Positions 1 to 7,466 of a stretch of 64,000 nucleotides of DNA are shown here, piece by piece (position 1 is the first letter of the stretch; each line of letters starts with the position of its first letter). The stretch comes from Aegicerativicinus sediminis. Its GTDB lineage: Bacteria; Bacteroidota; Bacteroidia; Flavobacteriales; Flavobacteriaceae. The stretch lies in assembly GCF_015476115.1 (NCBI RefSeq), contig NZ_CP064295.1, positions 3,714,001 to 3,778,000 on the forward strand, read 5' to 3'. The position numbers and the translations under genes were made by a program. The notes under the pieces are model-generated. The model saw only the letters and a program-made list of their open reading frames with translations. It was not told the origin of the DNA and searched no databases.

Positions 1-1
1 A

Positions 2-1036
2 GCAACAACCAATATAGGTGTAGATTTTGCATTGTTTGGCAATAAATTGTCTGGTACTGCAGAATATTATGTCCGTAAGAGTAGTGATATTTTAGGTAGA
101 AGAGCAGTAGATCCTACAAATGGATGGGCATCTGCCACCTTGAATTATGCCGCTACCGACAATAAAGGATTTGAGTTATCATTGAACACTGATATAATAT
201 CTAACGATAACTTTAATTGGAATGTACGTGCCAATTTTAACTACAATGAAAACATCGTTACTAACTTCTATGGTGAAAATAACCAAGAGCCAAGCTTATT
301 GGTCAATGGTGGTACCTTTTTACAAGGTGATCCATTCTTTAACCTGTACGCTTATAGATTTGGGGAAATCAATGATAATGGCGAGTTTATGGCTGCAAAA
401 AGAGATGGTACTTTAGTACATTGGTCAGACATTCCTACTGAGATAACTTTAGAAGACATGGTGAGTGTTGGAACGGAAATAGCCCCATATTATGGAGGTT
501 TAACCAATACCTTTACCTATAAAAGTTTTGATTTAAGTGTCCTTGTTAATTATCAAGCTGGACATTATTTTAAAAATTTTGTAAACTATTTGACTTCATC
601 TGCAGGTACCTACAACAATACATCTTCTACTTTTGGAAATGTTAGAACAAATAAAATATGGAACGATCGTTGGAGACAACCGGGAGATGAAGCCTCCACT
701 AATATACCACGTGCTTACTACGCAGGTATCAACCCAAGAACGGGTGAAAGCGAAGGTGGAAGCGGTGCCACATCTAGCCAAGGTTTTTATTGGACCAGTT
801 CTGATATTAATTACCACAAAGCAGATTTCATAAGAATCCAGGAGATTATCCTAGGCTATAACATGCCGCAGAAATACATCGACAAAACGTTCTTTACCAA
901 TTTGAGGTTGAGTTTTCAAATAACCAATCCATATCTATGGACTGCAAATGACATAGATAGAGATCCAGAGGCCTTCTTTGATGATGCATATGTTAATCTA
1001 ACGAGATATACATTAGGATTAAGAGCTAACTTTTAA
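2..1036 (+). CDS. SusC/RagA-type TonB-linked outer membrane protein, C-terminal part
   Basis: This is the last 344 residues of a SusC-type receptor, the TonB-dependent outer-membrane pore that imports glycans or peptides bound by its SusD partner. The reading frame is open to the left window edge, so the signal peptide, plug and first barrel strands lie outside. The visible part alternates aromatic and polar residues as expected of barrel strands, contains the family-typical EYYVRKSSDIL stretch near its beginning, and ends in the usual outer-membrane signature with a terminal Phe (LGLRANF). The SusD gene starts 6 nt after the stop, so the two are co-transcribed. The substrate cannot be told from this fragment. 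Confidence 0.93.
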   Translation, partial: ATTNIGVDFALFGNKLSGTAEYYVRKSSDILGRRAVDPTNGWASATLNYAATDNKGFELSLNTDIISNDNFNWNVRANFNYNENIVTNFYGENNQEPSLLVNGGTFLQGDPFFNLYAYRFGEINDNGEFMAAKRDGTLVHWSDIPTEITLEDMVSVGTEIAPYYGGLTNTFTYKSFDLSVLVNYQAGHYFKNFVNYLTSSAGTYNNTSSTFGNVRTNKIWNDRWRQPGDEASTNIPRAYYAGINPRTGESEGGSGATSSQGFYWTSSDINYHKADFIRIQEIILGYNMPQKYIDKTFFTNLRLSFQITNPYLWTANDIDRDPEAFFDDAYVNLTRYTLGLRANF

Positions 1037-1042
1037 TAAAAA

Positions 1043-2464
1043 ATGATTATGAAAATTAAATATATAGTATTAAGTCTGGTGGTAGCTTTTACATTCTCTT
1101 GTGAGAATCCAGATGAATTTTTAGATGTATTGCCAAAAGGAAGGGTTATTCCTTCTGCTCTTAAAGATTATGATGATCTATTAAGCAATTATGCCATATT
1201 AAGAGGTAAAGGCGAAAACTTACGTTATATGGATCCAGACGTATTTATGTCTGACGTTGTATATGGAAACATCCAAAACGATGTAGTCTCAACAAACGCT
1301 TATAGATGGGCGCATGATTTATACCCTGAAAATGGAAGAGATCAAGATTATATAGAATTTTATGACTATATCCATCAGTCTAATTTTATTTTGGAAAATA
1401 TCGGTGATGCAGAAGTTGGCAATTACCAAGAAAGCATGAGGCCAATTCTTCGTGGAGAGGCTTTAGCGCAGAGAGCGTTCGAATATTTTCATGCTGTAAA
1501 TGAATATGCACCACATTACGATCCTAACAATCCGGAAGAACTAGCAATCGCTATGCCTCTTTCGGTAGATTTGGAGGCTCAATTAGGCAAGTCAAGCACT
1601 GGTGACATTTATAATCAAATCCTTTCTGATTTAGAACGGGCAATGGAATTAATAGGTCCTGACTATCCTGCCATTAACAGAACAATGAACTGGAGACCTG
1701 GTACTGCATCTATTTTGGCGTTGTTAGCAGAAGTACATCTGTATATGGGTAATTTTTCAGAAGCGGTTAATTATTCAAACCAAGCCCTTGCTAAATACAA
1801 CTTTCTTTACGATTACAATAATGTGGAGTTCAGAAACAGTTCAAATCCTTGGTTAGGTTATAGTGTAGGCGGTGATATCAACGCATGGATTTATGGTACA
1901 CTTAACCAAGAAACTATTTGGAATCGCTATACGCAGTATGGGTTTAGAACACCACATTTATATCACCCAGACTTCGAAGCTTTGTACGATAAGGATAATG
2001 ATAGAAGATGGCATTTATTTTCTACTCAAGTGACTAGTGCAGGTTTAGACACTTCTCCTAACTACTGTTATATCTATGTAGGAGAGCGCAGTGTGGGTCT
2101 TACAACCTATAGGTTGATGCTTACAAATGCTGAAGCCAAAGCAAGAACTGGTGATGGATCTGGTGCTATAGCAATGTTAAATCAGTTGTTAGAAATGCGT
2201 ATTACAAATTTCACACCTTATACGCATACAGACAATGCATCTACTTTACAACTTATCAAAAATGAGAGACGTAAAGAATTACATGGATCTTCATTGAACA
2301 TTTTCGATCAGAAGAGATACCATATTTATGGAGACAATGTACCAACCTATACGAGGGTAATTCCAGATTCAGGTGATACGGTTACTTTAGAACCTGGAGA
2401 TGAGGGTTATTATTTAGGTATAGCACCTGCTATATTAAATTTAAACCCTAACCTTAGAGATTAA
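1043..2464 (+). CDS. SusD/RagB family nutrient-binding lipoprotein
   Basis: This 473-residue protein is the surface lipoprotein that caps the SusC pore and captures substrate. It has a lipoprotein signal ending at TFSC (lipid-attached Cys20), followed by the SusD N-terminal pattern EFLDVLPKGRVIP. TPR-like helices (GEALAQRAFEYFHAVNEYAP, later ILALLAEVHLYMGNFSEAVNYS) and the C-terminal ERRKELHGSSLNIFDQKRY segment are typical of the family. A second ATG two codons downstream (1049) is an equally plausible start. It follows SusC by 6 nt and precedes another lipoprotein, as in many polysaccharide-utilisation loci. No transcription regulator of the locus lies in this window. Confidence 0.95.
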   Translation: MIMKIKYIVLSLVVAFTFSCENPDEFLDVLPKGRVIPSALKDYDDLLSNYAILRGKGENLRYMDPDVFMSDVVYGNIQNDVVSTNAYRWAHDLYPENGRDQDYIEFYDYIHQSNFILENIGDAEVGNYQESMRPILRGEALAQRAFEYFHAVNEYAPHYDPNNPEELAIAMPLSVDLEAQLGKSSTGDIYNQILSDLERAMELIGPDYPAINRTMNWRPGTASILALLAEVHLYMGNFSEAVNYSNQALAKYNFLYDYNNVEFRNSSNPWLGYSVGGDINAWIYGTLNQETIWNRYTQYGFRTPHLYHPDFEALYDKDNDRRWHLFSTQVTSAGLDTSPNYCYIYVGERSVGLTTYRLMLTNAEAKARTGDGSGAIAMLNQLLEMRITNFTPYTHTDNASTLQLIKNERRKELHGSSLNIFDQKRYHIYGDNVPTYTRVIPDSGDTVTLEPGDEGYYLGIAPAILNLNPNLRD

Positions 2465-2552
2465 TTTTCCAAGAAGTATTCGGAAGAAGGCAAGAACTTT
2501 TTCCGAATGCTTTAAAACAAAAATATATATGTTAATTATAAAAAGTATTAAT

Positions 2553-3527
2553 ATGAAAATAAAAGTTCTATGGATGTTTGCAATCTTAATTCTTCCATTT
2601 TTGAACTCTTGTGATAAAGAGGAAGAAATTGAAGGTTTCAACAACCCTAACGCAACTTGGACGGATTCAGCAACTCTTAAATTTACCACAGATCAAGATT
2701 TAAGCGGTTTTGTTTATAATGTCAATAACAGCACCGGTGAAGCCTTTTGGGGCCAGACTGAGGCAAAATTTAATGTAACCTTTGTTTCGCCTGATGTGAG
2801 TGTTGAAGCAATAAGTAAAATTGATTTTTACATCTTTGCTGAAGAGCAAGTTGGTGACAATTTTAATTATTTAGGCGGTACAAGTGGAAATTTAATAGCA
2901 TCCGTTTCTAATCCAACTGAGGTATTCGAAATTTCTTTAGATAAAAGTGAAGTCTACAACGCATTTTCAAGCCAGTTCTCAGGAGGTCGTACAGATCTTG
3001 TCCCAGGAGATCTTTTTGAATTAAGGTGGGTTATTACAGGAAAAGATGGAAACGTAGCAGACTCAAGAACCGATTGTAAAGGTATCAACTGTTTGTTTGG
3101 TTTTAGCGCAAAAGAAAAGTTGGTAGACACCTGGGTAGGTGAATTTGAGGCTACTTGGACTGAAGTTGGCCCTGGAACCGTTACTTACTCTTATTCAGAT
3201 GTCGTTGTTGGAGCAAAACGAATGGTTGAATTTGTACCTGGAGGCAATGAAGGCGAATATGACATTTTAGATATGTCTTTTGGAGGTGCATATGGTGGGC
3301 CAAGAGATGGCACAATGACTTGGGATGCCGATACAGGAACCATCACCATTATTTATGCCGAATCTTATTACACAAGCCAATACGAACTTGTAAGTGTTAC
3401 TCCAGAAGTCTTAACCCTAAAGTGGACTAACAATTTCACGTCTCGTTATGCTGAATATGGAACTGTAGAATTGAGAAGAAATGACGGTTTGGTTTGGCCA
3501 GAAATTAACGAAATAATTAATTATTAA
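2553..3527 (+). CDS. SusE/SusF-position surface lipoprotein of unknown ligand
   Basis: I do not recognise a precise family. The 324-residue product has a short signal peptide ending in FLNSC (Cys20), followed by an acidic DKEEEIE stretch of the kind that marks surface-exported lipoproteins in Bacteroidota. The rest is rich in Gly, Thr and aromatic residues with a beta-sandwich look and no catalytic motif. The open frame extends 8 codons upstream to 2529, but the signal peptide begins properly at the ATG at 2553. As the third gene after SusC and SusD it holds the place usually taken by SusE/SusF-type binding proteins, so a role in substrate binding is inferred from position. Confidence 0.75.
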   Translation: MKIKVLWMFAILILPFLNSCDKEEEIEGFNNPNATWTDSATLKFTTDQDLSGFVYNVNNSTGEAFWGQTEAKFNVTFVSPDVSVEAISKIDFYIFAEEQVGDNFNYLGGTSGNLIASVSNPTEVFEISLDKSEVYNAFSSQFSGGRTDLVPGDLFELRWVITGKDGNVADSRTDCKGINCLFGFSAKEKLVDTWVGEFEATWTEVGPGTVTYSYSDVVVGAKRMVEFVPGGNEGEYDILDMSFGGAYGGPRDGTMTWDADTGTITIIYAESYYTSQYELVSVTPEVLTLKWTNNFTSRYAEYGTVELRRNDGLVWPEINEIINY

Positions 3528-3550
3528 TTATTAATTACCAAGTTAAGTGC

Positions 3551-3651
3551 GATCGGGGCTTAATAATATAATCTCCGGTCCTCTAAAAATATTGAAACTC
3601 ACATTCTTATTTTTCAAGTATAAGTTTCAATAATAGATTGTTGTGAACAAT
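3551..3651 (+). other. cluster of inverted repeats after the SusCD genes
   Basis: The 3528-3728 gap contains several hairpins: 3551-3580 (about 11 paired bases, loop ATAATA), a 10-bp perfect inverted repeat at 3590-3599 and 3623-3632 (TATTGAAACT and its complement, 23-nt spacer), and a short ATTGTT/AACAAT stem at 3637-3651. None has a U-tract. They may protect the 3' end of the upstream mRNA or form a structured leader for the next gene. No open frame of note lies here. Confidence 0.4.
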
Positions 3652-3680
3652 ATTAGCACACCTCAATATTAATTTATAAA

Positions 3681-3707
3681 GAGGGTTAGCAATAACCCTC
3701 TTTTTTT
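3681..3707 (+). terminator. intrinsic terminator between the SusCD block and the thioredoxin-like genes
   Basis: A perfect 8-bp stem (GAGGGTTA / TAACCCTC) closes a GCAA tetraloop and is followed by seven T. It ends only 21 nt before the ATG at 3729, leaving no room for a promoter in between, so the downstream genes probably depend on read-through or an upstream promoter. Confidence 0.85.
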
Positions 3708-3728
3708 ATATCAAATATTTACTTACCA

Positions 3729-4919
3729 ATGAAAATCAAAAGAATAGATCGACTAGCATTAATTGCTCTAGGATTATTTAGTTTGGTAGGTTGTAAAAAT
3801 GAAATTGCAAATTCTAAAACCAGCAAACATCCAAACACCTTTATTATCCAAGGGTATCTAGGAAACCTGGAAAACGATTATCTGGTGCTAAATCAAAATA
3901 ACCCTAATTATCCTAATGGTTACAAAACCGATACCATACCTGTGATAAATGGAAATTTTAGGTTTGAAGATTCGGTTAGCACCTATACCTATAACCGTAT
4001 TTTTATTAGCCAGACCTTTAAAAGAATTGATGAACGAAGTTATTTGCCTACACCAGTAACACAATTGCAATTCTTTACATATCCCGGAGCAGATATCACA
4101 GTACATGGGGAAATAGATGATTATGTAAAAGCCTTTCCTGAAGACGGAACTGTCAACACAGATTTTTCAAAATTAAATGCAGAGATATACCCTCTATTAA
4201 ATAAAGCTGTTGATTTAAAACTGATAACAATTGAGAAAAATCTAGATGAAAAAACGTATAAGGCATACAGGGATTCTATAGATGATCTTTATAATATAGT
4301 TAAAGGAAAAACGGTCAACTTCATTAAGGCCAATCCTAATTCGGCAGCAACTGCCTATGTATTGTTAAATGCATATAACAGAACTGAACTTAACGAACTC
4401 GAAACAAAAGAACTATTAAATTCCATAAATTCTGTACATCTTAAAGACAATCCGTTCTACATTGAACTAAAAAACAGAATTGAAGCTGTTTTTAGGACAA
4501 AAGTTGGTGAGCCCGCTCCAGAATTAACAACAAATTATACATTAAACGGTTTGGAATTTAAATTAAAGTCCTTAATAGGAAACTACGTTTTAATAGACTA
4601 TTGGGGAAGTTGGTGTGGACCTTGTTTGGCTGAAATCCCCAAATTGATAGAAGTTAATAATAAATACAAGGATGAAAATTTTAAAATCTTAGGTATTGAT
4701 AGCGGGGATCCTGAAAAACGATGGAGGGACGCTATTTTTGAAAATGAATTGAACTGGATCCACATTCGCAGTACCCAAGAACACGATTTGTTAGTGCCCT
4801 ATAATGTCACTTCCTTTCCGACAAAATTTTTAATTTCTCCTGAAGGCACAATTTTATATAATTCTAAAACAGACCAAGATACCGATGTCTACCAACTCAT
4901 CGAATCTTTATTAAACTAA
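3729..4919 (+). CDS. TlpA/ResA-like thioredoxin-fold lipoprotein (first of two)
   Basis: This is a 396-residue envelope protein-disulfide oxidoreductase. A lipoprotein signal ends at SLVGC. Residues about 35-140 resemble the DUF4369 beta domain (GYLGN...DTIPVINGNFRF), a helical linker follows, and the C-terminal 130 residues form a thioredoxin fold with the redox motif WCGPC (Cys296 and Cys299) and the cis-Pro region SFPTKFLI. Such proteins reduce or oxidise cysteines of exported partners, and Bacteroidota often encode them beside SusCD genes. A close paralogue follows 38 nt downstream with the same architecture, so the pair arose by tandem duplication. The partner protein is unknown. Confidence 0.9.
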   Translation: MKIKRIDRLALIALGLFSLVGCKNEIANSKTSKHPNTFIIQGYLGNLENDYLVLNQNNPNYPNGYKTDTIPVINGNFRFEDSVSTYTYNRIFISQTFKRIDERSYLPTPVTQLQFFTYPGADITVHGEIDDYVKAFPEDGTVNTDFSKLNAEIYPLLNKAVDLKLITIEKNLDEKTYKAYRDSIDDLYNIVKGKTVNFIKANPNSAATAYVLLNAYNRTELNELETKELLNSINSVHLKDNPFYIELKNRIEAVFRTKVGEPAPELTTNYTLNGLEFKLKSLIGNYVLIDYWGSWCGPCLAEIPKLIEVNNKYKDENFKILGIDSGDPEKRWRDAIFENELNWIHIRSTQEHDLLVPYNVTSFPTKFLISPEGTILYNSKTDQDTDVYQLIESLLN

Positions 4920-4957
4920 AAAATTGATTAAGAATTAATTTTTCTAAAAAATAAATT

Positions 4958-6172
4958 ATGAAAAGACATTTGAAAATACTTATTCCTACCCTAATTATCT
5001 TCTTGAGCCTATTTTCCTGTGAAAAGGAAGTAAAGCAAAATGAGAGTGAAACTCCAAAAACATTTACGGTTAATGCCGATATAAAGAATATGACATCAGA
5101 ATATTTGGTCTATTATGAAAAGGACGATAGCAAAGCTGATGGATACAGAAGGGATACCATTCCGGTAACTAATGGGAAATTCAAATTTACTGATTCTATT
5201 AACGAACCTTATAAAATCTATTTTATCGGCATTCCAGAAGCTCTTAGACGTTATAAAGTAACTAGAGGGGATAAAGAATATGATGTTTCTGTAAAAGCCC
5301 ACTTAATGAGAATGTGGTTTATTGGTTACCCAGGTGCAGAAATAAGTTATAATGGAAAAATTGAAGAGTTTATGGTTGATGCTTATCCATCAGATAAAGA
5401 TGGTATTAATGATAAATTGGGAGAGATCAATTCACAAATTTTCCCCTTAGCCAATACCATCGATTCTATCACAGTTGCATCGTCAACTGGAAATTTTACA
5501 GAGGAAGAGCAAAAGGCAATGTACGAACAAATCAAAAAGTTAAGTAATGAAATTTTGGATTTGAAAACCAAATTCATTGAAGCCAATCCAAATTCAGTAG
5601 CTGCCACCTATATTTTTAATGATGCCTTTTACAGAAAATATTATGATAATAATGAAGCAAAACGTCTGTTTGAGTCCTTCAATAGTGAACTTTTAGCTGG
5701 AACCCCTTTTTACGAAGAGGCCAAAGAACGTCTAGAAGCAATCGAAAATACTGCCATTGGCATGAAAGCTCCGGAAGTTACCACTACCAATACCCTAGAT
5801 GGTTCTGAGTTTAAATTGTCTGATTTGAAAGGTAATTATGTATTACTAGATTTTTGGGGAACTTGGTGCGGTCCTTGTATGGCCGAAATGCCAAAAATTA
5901 AAAAGTTACACAAAAAATATAAGGACAAGAATTTTAAAATCGTCGGTGTAGATAGTGGAGACACTATCGAACGATGGAAAAATTCAATTGAAAAAAATGA
6001 ATTTGATTGGATTCAAATAAGAAGTACAGATGAAAATAATTTGATTATTCCATTCAATGTCAATTCTTTCCCCACAAAGATAATTATCGATCCAAATGGA
6101 GATATTGTTTACAGTAGTAAATCAGAAACTCCATCGGATATGTATACAATGATTGATGAATTTATGAAATAA
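4958..6172 (+). CDS. TlpA/ResA-like thioredoxin-fold lipoprotein (second of two)
   Basis: The 404-residue product repeats the plan of the preceding gene: lipoprotein signal ending in LFSC, a DUF4369-like N-terminal domain with the matching phrase RRDTIPVTNGKFKF, a helical middle and a C-terminal thioredoxin domain with WCGPC (Cys304 and Cys307) and SFPTKIII near the end. The two proteins align along their whole length, most strongly in the thioredoxin half (for example IRST, FNVNSFPTK against YNVTSFPTK). No terminator separates them, so they are probably co-transcribed. They may serve different redox partners; the sequence does not show which. Confidence 0.9.
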   Translation: MKRHLKILIPTLIIFLSLFSCEKEVKQNESETPKTFTVNADIKNMTSEYLVYYEKDDSKADGYRRDTIPVTNGKFKFTDSINEPYKIYFIGIPEALRRYKVTRGDKEYDVSVKAHLMRMWFIGYPGAEISYNGKIEEFMVDAYPSDKDGINDKLGEINSQIFPLANTIDSITVASSTGNFTEEEQKAMYEQIKKLSNEILDLKTKFIEANPNSVAATYIFNDAFYRKYYDNNEAKRLFESFNSELLAGTPFYEEAKERLEAIENTAIGMKAPEVTTTNTLDGSEFKLSDLKGNYVLLDFWGTWCGPCMAEMPKIKKLHKKYKDKNFKIVGVDSGDTIERWKNSIEKNEFDWIQIRSTDENNLIIPFNVNSFPTKIIIDPNGDIVYSSKSETPSDMYTMIDEFMK

Positions 6173-6246
6173 TCTTTTGGTGGTTCTGGGTCATTTAGCA
6201 TAGATATTTATTAATATAGATTAATTTATATCAAGGGTTTAAAGCT

Positions 6247-6254
6247 TACTTTTG
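6247..6254 (+). promoter_or_regulatory. Bacteroidota -7 element (TACTTTTG) before the MFS gene
   Basis: TACTTTTG fits TAnnTTTG and ends 4 nt before the ATG at 6259. No clear -33 TTG is seen at the usual distance. If used, the transcript would have almost no leader. Confidence 0.35.
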
Positions 6255-6258
6255 CCGA

Positions 6259-7458
6259 ATGACCCAAGCACCACAAAAAGTTTCTAATGAATTTATAGCA
6301 ATAATGGCCTCTTTGATGGCCATTTGTGCTTTATCTATAGATGCTATACTCCCTGCAATACCCAATATTTCTAAATATTTAGAGCTCGAAGATTTTAATA
6401 AAAGTCAACAATTGGTCACCATGATCTTTTTAGGCTTTGGGGTTGGTCAATTGGTGTTAGGACCACTATCTGATTGTTATGGCAGAAAACGTTTAATGTA
6501 TTTTGGGTTCGCCATATTTGGTTTTGCCAGCATTATTTGCATGACCACTAAAAGTTTTGAAATAATGATTTTAGGGCGTGTGCTTCAGGGAATCGGTTTA
6601 TCAGCTCCTAGAACCATTACAGTTTCTATGGTTAGGGACCAATTTTCTGGGGATTATATGGGTAAGATTATTTCCTTAATTGTAATGATTTTTATCCTTG
6701 TACCAGTGGTGGCACCTTCCTTAGGCCAATTAATTTTAAAACTCTCCAATTGGCAGACGATTTACGGATTTAATTTATTTATTGCACTAGCCGTACTTGT
6801 TTGGTTTGCTCTAAGACAAAAAGAAACTCTTAGCATAAAGTCGAGGATTCCATTTAAGATGTCCATGTTTACAAATGGCATTAAAGAATTTTTAAGCAGT
6901 ACCCCGGCGGTTGTATACACCATTATTTCAGGATTTATTATGGGTTCTTTTTTGGTTTATTTAAGTAGTACCCAGCAAATCTTTCATCATCAGTATGGAC
7001 TTAGGGAAGAATTCCCTATGATATTTGCCTTGTTGTCCATTTCAATAGGAATTTCAACCTTTTTAAATAGTCGATTGGTCCTAAAATTTGGAATGAGGCA
7101 AATGGTAAAAGTAGCATTGTTTCTTTTTATCGGCACTTCTGCCTTATACATTTTATTATTTCATTTGGGTAATCCTCCGGCAGCCGTTTTAGTTGCCTTT
7201 CTATCCATTCAATTTTTATCTATAGGTTTATTATTTGGTAATTTAAGGGCCTTAGCAATGGAACCCCTTGGCCATATTGCTGGTATGGGAGCAGGCTTAA
7301 ATGGATTTTTATCAACCGTAATGTCAGTGCCATTAGCAAATTTCATAGGAAGTTTTGTGGATGACACTGCTTTACCAATTTTTGTAGGATTTGTAATTTG
7401 TGGAATAATTAGTTATGCTTTGTTCTCATATGTGAAACATCGGTTTGCCTTTGCCTAA
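6259..7458 (+). CDS. MFS multidrug exporter, Bcr/CflA type
   Basis: This 399-residue inner-membrane protein has about 12 hydrophobic segments and belongs to the DHA1 drug:proton antiporters of the Bcr/CflA group. Family marks are the first helix DAILPAIPNI, the loop motif GPLSDCYGRKRLMYFG (motif A) and the helix-4 region LGRVLQGIGLSAPRTIT. It exports a small molecule, but the substrate cannot be predicted. It stands alone between the thioredoxin-like genes and a convergent fucosidase gene, whose stop codon lies only 8 nt away. Confidence 0.9.
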   Translation: MTQAPQKVSNEFIAIMASLMAICALSIDAILPAIPNISKYLELEDFNKSQQLVTMIFLGFGVGQLVLGPLSDCYGRKRLMYFGFAIFGFASIICMTTKSFEIMILGRVLQGIGLSAPRTITVSMVRDQFSGDYMGKIISLIVMIFILVPVVAPSLGQLILKLSNWQTIYGFNLFIALAVLVWFALRQKETLSIKSRIPFKMSMFTNGIKEFLSSTPAVVYTIISGFIMGSFLVYLSSTQQIFHHQYGLREEFPMIFALLSISIGISTFLNSRLVLKFGMRQMVKVALFLFIGTSALYILLFHLGNPPAAVLVAFLSIQFLSIGLLFGNLRALAMEPLGHIAGMGAGLNGFLSTVMSVPLANFIGSFVDDTALPIFVGFVICGIISYALFSYVKHRFAFA

Positions 7459-7466
7459 ATAAAATA

